Source: Bacillus sp. V2I10 (GTDB lineage: Bacteria > Bacillota > Bacilli > Bacillales > Bacillaceae). From it: DNA of 64,000 bases. Under the pieces are notes generated by a model. That model saw nothing but the letters and a program-made list of their open reading frames with translations, ran no database searches and was not told the origin of the DNA. The stretch covers positions 2,752,001 to 2,816,000 of the forward strand of contig NZ_JAUSYV010000001.1 of NCBI RefSeq assembly GCF_030817055.1, in the 5' to 3' direction. This document shows, piece after piece, positions 34,691 to 44,189 of this stretch; position 1 is the stretch's first letter; every line of letters starts with the position of its first letter. Made by a program: the position numbers and the translations under genes.

Positions 34691-36516
34691 TGACCTACCA
34701 TCGAAGGCTTTCATTATTAATTTTAGTTGATTCATTTATCGTTCTTTCTGCCATCTTCTTCAGCCGATTTCTTCTAGAGGCAGACCTGCATGTCCTTACA
34801 ATCCCATTAGTCATCAGCTCACTGACCTTATTAATCAGTCATCATATTTTTTCTTTCATATATAAGCTATATAACAAGGCCTGGGAATACGCGAGCATCG
34901 GGGAACTGCTTATTATCTTTAAAGCCATAACTTACTCAATCGCTGCAACTGCTGTCATGCAGCAGCTGGTTGAAACTGAAATTCATTTCAGACTGCTGGC
35001 AGTAACTTGGATGATTCATATGCTTTTGATAGGAGGCTCTCGTTTTTGCTGGAGAATGGTCCGTGATACATACATAAGCAAATCAAGCAGCAAGAAAAGA
35101 ACCTTAATAATTGGTGCAGGCTCAGCTGGAACTATGGTCGCAAGACAGCTGAAAAAGAGTGCTGATACAGATATGTATCCAGTTGCTTTTATTGATGATA
35201 ATGTTCATAAACAAAAGCTTGATATTCTTGGCATTCCCGTTATAGGCGGGGTATGCACAATTGAAGAACAAGTCCGTGAGTTTGAAATTGATAATATTAT
35301 TATAGCCATACCTTCTTTAAACAAAAGAGGACTGCAGAATATTTTCAACGAATGCCTAAAAACAAAAGCAAAAACACAAATCATTCCCATGCTTGAAGAT
35401 TTAATAACCGGAAAAGTATCTGTCAATCAAATCCGAGAAGTCCGTGTAGAAGATCTTTTAGGACGCAAGCCTGTTGAACTTGATATAGAAAGCATTTCTG
35501 ACAACATTTCAGGAAAAGTCGTTCTCGTTACTGGGGCTGGAGGATCAATCGGCTCAGAAATATGCAGACAGATTGCAAAGTTTAAACCAAAGAAGCTGAT
35601 CCTTTTGGGTCACGGAGAAAATAGCATTTACTCCATCGAAATGGAGCTGAGAGCAGAAGCAGAAAAACATCAGATTGAACTTGTCACCGAAATTGCGGAT
35701 CTTCAGGATGAGAAAAAAATGTTTGATGTCATGGGCAGGCATCAGCCCTATATTGTGTACCATGCAGCCGCCCATAAACATGTACCGTTAATGGAACGAA
35801 ATCCAGAAGAAGCTGTCAAAAACAACGTTATAGGCACACGTAATGCTGCAAGTGCTGCGAGATGGGCAAATGTTGAGATCTTTGTCATGGTTTCAACGGA
35901 TAAAGCAGTAAATCCCACTAGCGTCATGGGTGCAACTAAAAAACTCGCTGAAATGCTGATCCAGCACTTTGACCAGATCAGCAAGACAAAATTTGTAGCC
36001 GTCCGCTTTGGAAATGTTTTGGGAAGCAGAGGCAGCGTGATACCGCTTTTTAAGAAGCAAATTGAAAAAGGCGGTCCCGTAACAATCACGCATCCGGATA
36101 TGGTCCGTTATTTTATGACCATTCCAGAAGCTTCAAGGCTTGTCTTGCAAGCAGGAGCACTCGCACGGGGCGGAGAGATCTTTGTTCTTGATATGGGGGA
36201 ACCTGTCAAAATTATTGATCTCGCTAAAAACCTGATAAAAATGTCAGGACATTCACTTGATGACATTGATATTGAAGTCACCGGCATGAGGCCTGGCGAA
36301 AAGCTGTTTGAAGAATTGCTTAAAGATGATGAAGTGCATGAACAGCAAGTGTATCCGAAGATTTACGTTGGGAAAACAGCTACTCTTTATATAGAGGAAA
36401 TCCAACATATCATCGATACATTTTCTGAAATGGAGAAAAACGAATTGCGTGAACAGCTGTTAGATCTTGCTAATCATCGTGTTTCTATTAAGGCGCTATT
36501 GTCGATACCTAGTTAA
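34690..36516 (+). CDS. epsC: EPS nucleotide-sugar 4,6-dehydratase/epimerase, membrane-anchored
   Basis: A 608-residue protein of the EpsC/CapD/WbpM family. Residues 1-125 hold four membrane segments. A first Rossmann fold starts at LIIGAGSAGTMVARQL (about 140-155). The catalytic SDR domain begins at VTGAGGSIGSEICRQI (about 279-294). These enzymes convert UDP-GlcNAc to a 4-keto-6-deoxy sugar, the start of bacillosamine-type residues, which fits the EpsN aminotransferase downstream. The active site SDR methionine-lysine type motif is not tyrosine-based in this family; here STDKAVNPTSVMGATKKLAE covers it. Confidence 0.92.
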   Translation: MTYHRRLSLLILVDSFIVLSAIFFSRFLLEADLHVLTIPLVISSLTLLISHHIFSFIYKLYNKAWEYASIGELLIIFKAITYSIAATAVMQQLVETEIHFRLLAVTWMIHMLLIGGSRFCWRMVRDTYISKSSSKKRTLIIGAGSAGTMVARQLKKSADTDMYPVAFIDDNVHKQKLDILGIPVIGGVCTIEEQVREFEIDNIIIAIPSLNKRGLQNIFNECLKTKAKTQIIPMLEDLITGKVSVNQIREVRVEDLLGRKPVELDIESISDNISGKVVLVTGAGGSIGSEICRQIAKFKPKKLILLGHGENSIYSIEMELRAEAEKHQIELVTEIADLQDEKKMFDVMGRHQPYIVYHAAAHKHVPLMERNPEEAVKNNVIGTRNAASAARWANVEIFVMVSTDKAVNPTSVMGATKKLAEMLIQHFDQISKTKFVAVRFGNVLGSRGSVIPLFKKQIEKGGPVTITHPDMVRYFMTIPEASRLVLQAGALARGGEIFVLDMGEPVKIIDLAKNLIKMSGHSLDDIDIEVTGMRPGEKLFEELLKDDEVHEQQVYPKIYVGKTATLYIEEIQHIIDTFSEMEKNELREQLLDLANHRVSIKALLSIPS

Positions 36517-36529
36517 AAGGAGATTACTT

Positions 36530-37411
36530 ATGAAAGTCAAAAAAGCCATTATTCCGGCAGCAGGACTTGGCACAAGATTTCTGCCAGCCACTAAAGCGAT
36601 GCCGAAAGAAATGCTTCCAATCGTAGATAAACCGACCATCCAATACATTGTCGAAGAAGCAGTAGAATCAGGGATTGAAGACATTATCATTGTTACCGGT
36701 AAAGGAAAAAGAGCGATTGAAGATCATTTCGACAACTCATTTGAACTCGAACAAAACCTTCTGGAGAAGGGGAAACTGGAGCTATTAAATGAAGTCCAAA
36801 AGTCATCTAAACTCGTGGATATTCATTATATACGTCAAAAAGAACCAAAAGGACTTGGACACGCGATCTGGTGCGCACGCAAATTCATTGGAAATGAACC
36901 ATTCGCTGTCTTACTTGGTGATGATATTGTAGCAGCTGAAAAACCTTGTCTAAAACAAATGATCGAACAATATGAACGCTATAATGCCTCTATTATTGGC
37001 GTGCAGCATGTTTCGGATGAAGAGGTTTCCAGGTATGGGATTGTTGATGGCTCCAAAATCAGCGATCGTTTATACAATGTAAACCATTTAGTTGAAAAAC
37101 CAAAAATGGAAGAAGCGCCATCTAATTTAGCCATCCTGGGCAGATATATTTTAAGTCCAAGAATCTTTGATCTATTAAACAATCAAAAGCCAGGAGCCGG
37201 CGGAGAAATCCAGCTTACAGATGCCATCGCCGCTCTTAATCAGATAGAAGCCGTTTATGCCTATGACTTTGAAGGCATCCGCTATGATGTAGGTGAAAAA
37301 CTCGGCTTCATCAAAACAACCATTGAATTTGCTCTTAAACATAGCGAACTGAAATACGATTTGCTTCATTACTTATCAAATCTAATGGAAAAAGAATTCT
37401 CCAAAAAATAA
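36530..37411 (+). CDS. galU: UTP--glucose-1-phosphate uridylyltransferase
   Basis: A 293-residue GalU/GtaB-type enzyme that makes UDP-glucose from UTP and glucose-1-phosphate. Visible: IIPAAGLGTRFLPATKAMPK (nucleotide loop), EMLPIVDKPTIQYIVEEA, GLGHAIWCAR and the metal-binding LLGDDIV. The start is ATG 36530, after AAAGGAG. This gene does not lie here in the B. subtilis eps operon, so it is a local insertion that supplies UDP-glucose, which GalE (53.9 kb) can turn into UDP-galactose. A terminator follows. Confidence 0.95.
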   Translation: MKVKKAIIPAAGLGTRFLPATKAMPKEMLPIVDKPTIQYIVEEAVESGIEDIIIVTGKGKRAIEDHFDNSFELEQNLLEKGKLELLNEVQKSSKLVDIHYIRQKEPKGLGHAIWCARKFIGNEPFAVLLGDDIVAAEKPCLKQMIEQYERYNASIIGVQHVSDEEVSRYGIVDGSKISDRLYNVNHLVEKPKMEEAPSNLAILGRYILSPRIFDLLNNQKPGAGGEIQLTDAIAALNQIEAVYAYDFEGIRYDVGEKLGFIKTTIEFALKHSELKYDLLHYLSNLMEKEFSKK

Positions 37412-37418
37412 TGAACTA

Positions 37419-37446
37419 AAACACTCGTGCAATTGAGTGTTTTTTG
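37419..37446 (+). terminator. Internal terminator between galU and epsD
   Basis: ACACTC pairs with GAGTGT (7 bp including the flanking A-T) around the loop GTGCAATT and is followed by TTTTTTGTTT. The operon clearly continues downstream, so this is a site where ordinary polymerase would stop and EAR-modified polymerase might not. Confidence 0.75.
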
Positions 37447-37465
37447 TTTGAGCAGGGTGATAAAA

Positions 37466-38620
37466 ATGCCTGACAAAGTGCTTTTTACGGCAACAGTTGA
37501 TTACCACTTTAAAAGCTTTCATCTACCAATACTAAAATGGTTTAAAGAACAAGGCTGGGAAGTTCATGTAGCTGCACTTGGGAATATTGAGCTTCCATAC
37601 GTTGACCAGAAATACAACCTGCCCATTCAACGGTCACCATTTAATAGTAGAAACTCGATTGCATTTGGCCAGCTAAAGAACATCATTAATCAAAATCACT
37701 ACAGCATCATCCATTGCCATACACCTGTTGGTGGCGTTCTTACCCGGCTAGCTGCAAGAGAAGCAAGAAAAAAAGGCACAAAAGTCATCTATACGGCACA
37801 TGGCTTTCACTTTTGCAAAGGAGCGCCGATTCAAAATTGGCTGACTTTTTACCCAATCGAAAAATGGCTTTCAGCTTATACGGATTGTCTGATTACGATT
37901 AATGAAGAAGATTATCTTCTGGCAATGGAACGGCGATTTGCAGCAGGAAAAGTTGAACACGTTCATGGAGTAGGGGTAGACACTGAAAAGTTCAAACCGA
38001 TTTCGGAAAATGAAAAAATGAAAAGAAGAAAAACATTCGGAATGGAGCAAGATGACTTCATTCTGTTCTACGCAGCAGAGTTTAACAAGAATAAGAACCA
38101 GCAATTTTTGCTGCATGCTATGTCACGATTAAAAGATAACCTCCAAAATGCTAAACTTCTATTGGCTGGGGAAGGAGCTCTTTTAGAAGAATGTAAACAG
38201 CTTACTAAGACGCTGGGAATCGAGAAAATGGTTCATTTTCTGGGATTCAGAAAAGATATCGATACCATTTTACCAATGTGCGATTTAGCAGTAGGATCAA
38301 GTCTACGTGAGGGACTCCCAGTCAATATTATGGAGGCTATGGCTTGCGGGCTGCCTGTTGTTGCCACTGAGAATCGTGGGCATGGGGAGCTTGTGGTGGA
38401 TGGGGTGAATGGATATATTGTTCGAAACAATGATGTTCAGACAATGAAAGATCAAATTTATTCGTTTGCAACTGATCACCTTAAAAGGAAAATCTATGGT
38501 AGCAATGGCAGGATATTAATCGAAAACCAGTACAGCATTAAACAAGTGCTTGATGAAAAAAGTAAAATCTACAAGAAATACATGAGAGAAACGGAGGCCT
38601 TGAAGTGGGCGGTCCTATAA
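37466..38620 (+). CDS. epsD: EPS glycosyltransferase, GT4 family
   Basis: A 384-residue retaining glycosyltransferase closely resembling B. subtilis EpsD: VLFTATVDYHFKSFHLPILK at the N-terminus, IIHCHTPVGGVLTRLAAR, IYTAHGFHFCKGAP, and the C-terminal SSLREGLPVNIMEAMACGLP E-x7-E motif for nucleotide-sugar binding. ATG 37466 follows CAGGGTGA and is preferred to an upstream GTG in the terminator. The end overlaps epsF by 16 bp. It adds one sugar to the lipid-linked repeat unit. Confidence 0.92.
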   Translation: MPDKVLFTATVDYHFKSFHLPILKWFKEQGWEVHVAALGNIELPYVDQKYNLPIQRSPFNSRNSIAFGQLKNIINQNHYSIIHCHTPVGGVLTRLAAREARKKGTKVIYTAHGFHFCKGAPIQNWLTFYPIEKWLSAYTDCLITINEEDYLLAMERRFAAGKVEHVHGVGVDTEKFKPISENEKMKRRKTFGMEQDDFILFYAAEFNKNKNQQFLLHAMSRLKDNLQNAKLLLAGEGALLEECKQLTKTLGIEKMVHFLGFRKDIDTILPMCDLAVGSSLREGLPVNIMEAMACGLPVVATENRGHGELVVDGVNGYIVRNNDVQTMKDQIYSFATDHLKRKIYGSNGRILIENQYSIKQVLDEKSKIYKKYMRETEALKWAVL

Positions 38621-39714
38621 GAGTTTTGCATGCCGTAGTAAACATGAACCGCGGTGGTGCAGAAACATTAATTATGAACTTGTATCGAAATATAGATCGT
38701 TCAAAAGTTCAATTTGATTTCTTAACAAGTAAACCAGGAGTATTTGATGATGAGATCACTGAATTGGGAGGTAGAATTCATAGGATTCCCTATATCACTG
38801 AGTGCGGTCATAGAAATTACATTAAACATCTTGATCAATTTTTTAAAGAGAATAGCCAGTACAAAATCGTTCACGCCCATATGGATAAAATGAGCGGGTT
38901 TATTTTGCGTGCTGCGAAAAAGGCTTGTATCCCCACACGAATTGCACATAGTCATAATACTCAAAGTGAAGGCGGAATTCCTGCTAAGATTTATAAAAGT
39001 TACGCGGGTAGTCAAATCTCTAAAGCATCGACACATTATCTGGCATGTTCGAGAGTAGCAGCAAATTGGCTTTTCAAAAGTAAAGCAAGCTCCTCAACAA
39101 TCCTAAAAAATGGGATAGAGATTAACAAGTTTGCTTTCTCACAGGCTATTAGAGATCAGGTAAGAGCAGACCTTAGAATTGAAAAAAACAGCGTAGCAAT
39201 TGGTCATATAGGCAGATTTAATCATCAAAAAAACCATATATTTTTGATTGATATTTTTAACGAATTATTAAAAGCTGTTCCAAATGCAGTATTAATATTA
39301 GTTGGTGATGGGCCATTAAGGTCAACAATTGAAGATAAGGTTAAAGATTTAAATATCGAAAATAAAGTTCAATTTCTAGGCATTAGAAGTGATGTAGAAC
39401 TTTTATTACAAGCATTCGACCTATTTGTTTTCCCTTCTTTGCATGAAGGGTTGCCGGTTACGCTGGTTGAAGCACAGGCATCAGGTTTACCTTGTATCAT
39501 CTCTGATAATATTTCAAATGAAGTTGATATGGATGTTAATTTAATTAAATATACTTCTAACACAAATATGTCAGAATGGATTGAAAATATACATGAGGTA
39601 CAAAAGCTCAAAATCAATAGGAATATAAACTTTAATAATCTTTCTGATAAAGGCTACGATATCCAACACAGTTCTGCATGGACTAAAGAATATTATTTAG
39701 CAATCTCGAGGTGA
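38605..39714 (+). CDS. epsF: EPS glycosyltransferase, GT4 family
   Basis: A 369-residue glycosyltransferase much like B. subtilis EpsF: HAVVNMNRGGAETLIMNLYR at the start, IVHAHMDKMSGF, IAHSHNT, GHIGRFNHQKNH, and the terminal PSLHEGLPVTLVEAQASGLP motif. GTG at 38605 follows GGAGG. From roughly here to 51.1 kb the coding DNA is clearly more AT-rich than in the first eps genes. Confidence 0.9.
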   Translation: MGGPIRVLHAVVNMNRGGAETLIMNLYRNIDRSKVQFDFLTSKPGVFDDEITELGGRIHRIPYITECGHRNYIKHLDQFFKENSQYKIVHAHMDKMSGFILRAAKKACIPTRIAHSHNTQSEGGIPAKIYKSYAGSQISKASTHYLACSRVAANWLFKSKASSSTILKNGIEINKFAFSQAIRDQVRADLRIEKNSVAIGHIGRFNHQKNHIFLIDIFNELLKAVPNAVLILVGDGPLRSTIEDKVKDLNIENKVQFLGIRSDVELLLQAFDLFVFPSLHEGLPVTLVEAQASGLPCIISDNISNEVDMDVNLIKYTSNTNMSEWIENIHEVQKLKINRNINFNNLSDKGYDIQHSSAWTKEYYLAISR

Positions 39715-39719
39715 AGCAT

Positions 39720-40610
39720 ATGAAAATGTTAACAATCTTTACACCAACTTTTAATCGCGCTTATTGCTTGCACCATTGTTATGAAAGTTTAAAGCGTCAA
39801 ACCAGCAAGGACTTTGTATGGCTAATTATTGATGATGGTTCTACAGATTATACTCCAAGTTTAGTTAAAAGCTGGATAGATGAAGGAACTATTGATATAA
39901 AATATATCCAGCAACCTAATCAAGGAATGCATGGAGCCCATAACACGGCATACAACCATATCGAAACTGAGCTTAATGTCTGTATCGATTCTGATGACTA
40001 TATGCCTGATGATGCCGTAGAAAAGATAATAAAATTTTGGTCAATTAATGGATCCAATAAAGTAAGCGGAATGATTGGAATTGACTCAAATACAAATGGA
40101 CAAATCATTGGATCAAAACTGCCGGAACATCTAAAAAAATCAACATTATTTGACCTCTATAATAAATATGGAGTCACAGGTGACAAAAAACTCGTATACA
40201 GAACTGAAGTATCAAAAAACTATCCCTATCCAATTTTTAAAGGGGAAAAATATGTAGGCCTTGCTTACAAGTACTTCAAACTGGATGAAGAATATGAAAT
40301 GCTTCTCTTTAATGAGGTATTATGCTGCGTAGAATACTTGGAAGATGGCTCTTCAAGAAACATGTTAAAGCAATATAGAAAGAATCCAAAGGGGTTTGCT
40401 TTCTATAGAAAAGAATTAATGAAATTAAAATCAGCAAATCTAGGATTTAAGTATAGACAGTGTATTCATTATGTATCTAGCTGTCTATTTTATAAAAATA
40501 GTAAGTTTATATACGAGTCACCAAATAAACTTCTTACTATTTTAGCATTACCATTCGGAATAGCACTTTATTTTCATATTTTATTTAAAACAGTTGCATC
40601 AGATTATTAA
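39720..40610 (+). CDS. Glycosyltransferase family 2 protein of the eps operon
   Basis: A 296-residue GT2 enzyme: IFTPTFNRAYCLHHCYESLK, IIDDGSTDYT, and the metal-binding CIDSDDYMP motif. It is inverting type and cytosolic, with a hydrophobic C-terminal segment (ILALPFGIALYFHILF) that could anchor it. It occupies the place where B. subtilis has EpsE, but the sequence style differs and no flagellar-clutch function should be assumed. ATG at 39720 is preferred over the GTG at 39711, which overlaps the ribosome site GAGGTGA. Confidence 0.87.
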   Translation: MKMLTIFTPTFNRAYCLHHCYESLKRQTSKDFVWLIIDDGSTDYTPSLVKSWIDEGTIDIKYIQQPNQGMHGAHNTAYNHIETELNVCIDSDDYMPDDAVEKIIKFWSINGSNKVSGMIGIDSNTNGQIIGSKLPEHLKKSTLFDLYNKYGVTGDKKLVYRTEVSKNYPYPIFKGEKYVGLAYKYFKLDEEYEMLLFNEVLCCVEYLEDGSSRNMLKQYRKNPKGFAFYRKELMKLKSANLGFKYRQCIHYVSSCLFYKNSKFIYESPNKLLTILALPFGIALYFHILFKTVASDY

Positions 40611-40637
40611 AAAAGCATTGAGAAGAGGTCATTTTAA

Positions 40638-41711
40638 GTGACAGTTCTTTGGATTACATTATTATTGGTTTTTGTGCTTGCTTTTTTTTCGAGGTATTCG
40701 GCGAAAATGAATGGTACTTTTACCTACTCAACTTTTGTCTCTCCAAATAAATTTTTAGTTTTTTTGACTTTCTCAGTCTTAGCTTTAGTTTCAGGACTAA
40801 GAAATACAATTGGTGATACCTATTTTTATATGCATGCTTATCAAGAAACTGATTTTACATGGGATTACATATTAGAGAATAAGGACCCAGCTTTTGGAGT
40901 TCTTCAGATGATGTTAAAAAGTTTAACTTCCGATCCTCAAGTCTTAATTTTCATTACTGCATTAGCGACCAATTTACTAATCGTAGTAACACTTTATAAA
41001 TACACCGGATTGTTCGAACTGAGTTTATATGTATATATTACTTCTGGTATGTTTACTGTTTCTATGAATGGTATACGTCAATTTTTAGCAGCATCGATAA
41101 TTTTCTGGGGGACAAAATTTTTGCTAGCAGGCGAAGTTAAAAAGTATTTTTTACTTGTGATCTTCGCAAGTACCTTTCATCAAAGCGCACTTATTTTATT
41201 GCCAATTTATTTCATAGTCAGAAGAGAAGCTTGGACTAAGGTTACAGTAATTTTGCTAACAGCTACTGTCTTAATTGTTATGGGATTTAATGAATTTTCT
41301 CAATTAATATTCTCGGCAATAGAAGATTCACAATATGGGGACTATGAAAGCTTTTCTGAAGGAGGTGCCAATAAATTAAGGGTACTTGTTGAAGCAGTTC
41401 CTTTAGTAATAGCTTTTTTGGGTCGTGAAAAGCTTCGAAAACTTTGGCCAAAGAGTGATATTATTGTAAATTTAGCCATGATAAGTGTCATTTTCATGAT
41501 TATTGCAACACAAAATTGGATATTTGCAAGATTTAACATTTATTTTAGTTTATACAATTTAATTCTGATTTCCTGGTTAATACATTTATTTAAAGAAAGT
41601 AATAAGAAGTTCATATATTATTCGTTACTAGTTTGTTACCTAATATATTTTGTGTATGAACATGTAATTTCATTAGGGATTATTTACAGAAGTGATTATA
41701 TTAAATTTTAA
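40638..41711 (+). CDS. epsG: EPS repeat-unit polymerase (EpsG family)
   Basis: A 357-residue membrane protein with about ten hydrophobic segments. The family pattern is visible in ALVSGLRNTIGDTYFYMHAY, NGIRQFLAASIIFWG and STFHQSALILLPIYFI. These proteins join lipid-linked repeat units in the Wzy step outside the membrane. GTG start after AGAAGAGG. Confidence 0.88.
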   Translation: MTVLWITLLLVFVLAFFSRYSAKMNGTFTYSTFVSPNKFLVFLTFSVLALVSGLRNTIGDTYFYMHAYQETDFTWDYILENKDPAFGVLQMMLKSLTSDPQVLIFITALATNLLIVVTLYKYTGLFELSLYVYITSGMFTVSMNGIRQFLAASIIFWGTKFLLAGEVKKYFLLVIFASTFHQSALILLPIYFIVRREAWTKVTVILLTATVLIVMGFNEFSQLIFSAIEDSQYGDYESFSEGGANKLRVLVEAVPLVIAFLGREKLRKLWPKSDIIVNLAMISVIFMIIATQNWIFARFNIYFSLYNLILISWLIHLFKESNKKFIYYSLLVCYLIYFVYEHVISLGIIYRSDYIKF

Positions 41712-41722
41712 GAGGTAATGTT

Positions 41723-41902
41723 ATGGAATTAGTAGATAAAATAATAAGCAAAGAGAACTTACGAAAACTTCTCCAGAATGTTTATGAAAAAGGACAGCAG
41801 TCTGAAAATATAAGTGTTTTCGAATTCGTTAATGAAATAGAACTTGAAATTATGGCAAATTCCAATAGCATGAAAGGGGAAGAAGATGAAACGTATTTTT
41901 GA
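41723..41902 (+). CDS. Small acidic protein between polymerase and initiating transferase
   Basis: Fifty-nine residues starting MELVDKIISKENLRKLLQNV and ending in an acidic tail (KGEEDETYF). Its ATG follows AGAGG at 7 bp, codon structure is clean, and it overlaps epsL by 17 bp. It looks helical, with no membrane segment or cysteine. I do not recognise it. Its location, coupled to the initiating transferase, might indicate a regulatory or chaperone-like partner. Confidence 0.65.
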   Translation: MELVDKIISKENLRKLLQNVYEKGQQSENISVFEFVNEIELEIMANSNSMKGEEDETYF

Positions 41903-42494
41903 TTTAGCTGCATCTATAATAATACTTATACTTTTTTCTCCTATTTTGATTACAGTAACTATTCTAGTGAAAAATAAGTTAGGATCACCTATCTTTTTTA
42001 AACAGCAGCGACCTGGCTTGTTTGGTAAACCATTTTACTTTTATAAATTTAGAACAATGACTGATGAAAAAAATGAATTTGGTGAACTCTTACATGACCA
42101 GTATAGGTTAACATCTTTTGGAAAGTTTTTAAGAAAAACAAGTATTGATGAGTTTCCTCAATTGATTAATGTTATAAAGGGCGATATTAGTTTAGTTGGA
42201 CCTAGACCCTTATTAATGGAATATTTACCGCTTTATATTGGAGAACAGAAAAAGCGTCACTTAGTCAAACCCGGTATTACTGGATGGGCTCAAATAAACG
42301 GTCGAAACAGTATTTCGTGGGAAGAAAAGTTCGAATTAGATGTGTGGTATGTTGAAAATCAAAGTTTTTTCCTAGATTTAAAAATTTTGTTTTTAACAAT
42401 TAAAAAGGTAATAATTTCAGAAGGAATAAAGCATGGTGAACATGCAACTATGCCAGTTTTTAGAGGGAGTTTAAAAAATGAAAAAGGAAAATGA
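41886..42494 (+). CDS. epsL: Initiating undecaprenyl-phosphate sugar transferase
   Basis: A 202-residue phosphoglycosyl transferase of the EpsL/PglC/WcaJ-catalytic type. One N-terminal re-entrant membrane helix (AASIIILILFSPILITVTIL), then KQQRPGLFGKPFYFYKFRTM, TSIDEFPQLINVIKGDISLV, GPRPLLMEYLP, and GITGWAQINGR. It loads the first sugar phosphate onto undecaprenyl phosphate, likely a bacillosamine-type sugar made by EpsC/EpsN. Confidence 0.93.
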   Translation: MKRIFDLAASIIILILFSPILITVTILVKNKLGSPIFFKQQRPGLFGKPFYFYKFRTMTDEKNEFGELLHDQYRLTSFGKFLRKTSIDEFPQLINVIKGDISLVGPRPLLMEYLPLYIGEQKKRHLVKPGITGWAQINGRNSISWEEKFELDVWYVENQSFFLDLKILFLTIKKVIISEGIKHGEHATMPVFRGSLKNEKGK

Positions 42495-43470
42495 GATAAA
42501 TATATTATTTACAAGTTCTGGAAGAAGAGTTGCGTTAATAAATAATTTTAAAGAGGTTTATAATCAGTATAATATAAGAGGGAAAATTATAACTGCTGAT
42601 TTAAAAAATAATGTCCCATCAGCTTATTTTAGCGACAAGCATATGATAGTACCCAAAATAAGCAGCCCTAAGTACTTGGAGGAACTAATTAATATCTGTA
42701 AGCAAGAATCGATACATTTAATTATTCCTTTAATTGATACTGAATTAACACTCTTAGCTAAAAGTCGTACCCTTTTTGAAGAAATAGGAGTTAAGGTATT
42801 AGTTTCTAGTGTTGAATTAAACGAGATCGCATCTGACAAAACGAAAACTTATGATTTCTTTGTTGAAAAAGGATTACAAACTCCTAAAGTCTATACTAAT
42901 GAAGAACTTGATAAAAAAGCATTTAGGTTCCCTTTACTTATTAAACCTCTTGATGGAAGTTCAAGTAAAGGTGTTACAAAAATTTTAAATGAAAAAGAGC
43001 TTGATTTTTTTTGTGAGTATATTCCAAATGCTATGGTACAGGAATTTGTTGAGGGTACTGAGTATACAGTTGATGTTATGGTTGATTTTAAAGGAAATAT
43101 TAAGACGATTGTGCCTAGGATGCGCATAGAAACAAGAGCAGGTGAAGTGAGTAAAGGAGTAACAGAAAAGAATGGAATTATAATTAATGCTGTTGAGGAA
43201 GTAGTAAATTTATTACCACAACCAGTCGGTTGCTTAACTTTGCAGCTCTTTAAGAAGACTAATGGAGATATAACATTTATTGAAATAAATCCGAGGTTTG
43301 GTGGTGGAATTCCATTATCTATTCAAGCTGGTGCAAATTTTCCATTATGGACGATTCAAGCTTGTAAAGGAGAAAATTTCACGGTTCAAGATTATTCTTG
43401 GAAAGAAAATCTAACAATGCTTAGATTTGATGAAGCAGTTTACACGGAGAGAATTAATTATGCCAATTAA
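42478..43470 (+). CDS. ATP-grasp enzyme of the eps operon (CarB-like)
   Basis: A 330-residue ATP-grasp protein. The N-terminal pre-grasp domain begins NILFTSSGRRVALINNFK; the grasp domain has FPLLIKPLDGSSSKGVTKI, EFVEGTEYTVDVM and FIEINPRFGGGIPLSIQAGA (metal-binding E-x-N). Such enzymes form amide or carbamoyl bonds on acyl phosphates. It overlaps epsL by 17 bp and the following HAD gene by 11 bp. The pair recurs in polysaccharide clusters, probably for an amino-acid or acid decoration of a sugar; the exact substrate is unknown. Confidence 0.85.
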   Translation: MKKENEINILFTSSGRRVALINNFKEVYNQYNIRGKIITADLKNNVPSAYFSDKHMIVPKISSPKYLEELINICKQESIHLIIPLIDTELTLLAKSRTLFEEIGVKVLVSSVELNEIASDKTKTYDFFVEKGLQTPKVYTNEELDKKAFRFPLLIKPLDGSSSKGVTKILNEKELDFFCEYIPNAMVQEFVEGTEYTVDVMVDFKGNIKTIVPRMRIETRAGEVSKGVTEKNGIIINAVEEVVNLLPQPVGCLTLQLFKKTNGDITFIEINPRFGGGIPLSIQAGANFPLWTIQACKGENFTVQDYSWKENLTMLRFDEAVYTERINYAN

Positions 43471-44176
43471 GGCTGTTGTTTTTGATATGGATGATACTCT
43501 TTATTATGAAAGTGATTATGTGAGAAGCGGCATGCATGAATTGGAAAAATGGGTTATGAAGAACTATAGTGTTAATGGATTTTACGGTATTGCAATGAAT
43601 TTTTTTGAAACTGGAGAGAACAAATACATATTTAATAAAACCCTAGATTTATTAAAAATTCCTTACGATGAGAAAATAATACAAAAAATGATAAATGTTT
43701 ATCGATCTCATAAACCTTCAATTCTTTTATTGGATGATGCCAAATGGGTCTTAAACCATATAGAAAAAAAAGTAAAAGTGGGACTTATATCTGACGGATT
43801 TCTTGAGGCGCAAATAAACAAAGTTCAATCATTGGGATTAACTCAAAAATTCCATTCTATTATACTTACTGATCAATTCGGTAGGAACCATTGGAAACCA
43901 AGTCAAAGACCATATGAACAAATATGTATAAATTTACAAGTTTCGCATGATGAATGTATGTATATAGGAGACAATGTAAAAAAGGATTTTGTTACAGCAA
44001 ATAAACTGGGTTGGAAAACTGTTCATGTCGAAAGAGAAAATGGAGTCTATTCAAATATAACTGAAAAACAGGAGTACATGGCACATTACAAAATTAATAA
44101 CTTGAAAAAAATATCAGTCATACCGGAATTCCAACATCTTTTTATTACTTATGATAAAGAAGCTACTTACTCTTAA
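43460..44176 (+). CDS. HAD-superfamily hydrolase paired with the ATP-grasp enzyme
   Basis: A 238-residue HAD phosphatase. Motif I is AVVFDMDDTLYYE, motif II lies in VGLISDG, motif III is HWKPSQRPYE and motif IV is CMYIGDNVKKDFVTANKLGW. ATG at 43460 follows CGGAGAG. The tight overlap with the ATP-grasp gene suggests they act on the same pathway intermediate. Phosphosugar or acyl phosphate substrate; not assignable. Confidence 0.85.
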   Translation: MPIKAVVFDMDDTLYYESDYVRSGMHELEKWVMKNYSVNGFYGIAMNFFETGENKYIFNKTLDLLKIPYDEKIIQKMINVYRSHKPSILLLDDAKWVLNHIEKKVKVGLISDGFLEAQINKVQSLGLTQKFHSIILTDQFGRNHWKPSQRPYEQICINLQVSHDECMYIGDNVKKDFVTANKLGWKTVHVERENGVYSNITEKQEYMAHYKINNLKKISVIPEFQHLFITYDKEATYS

Positions 44177-44189
44177 GGAGGGGAATAAG

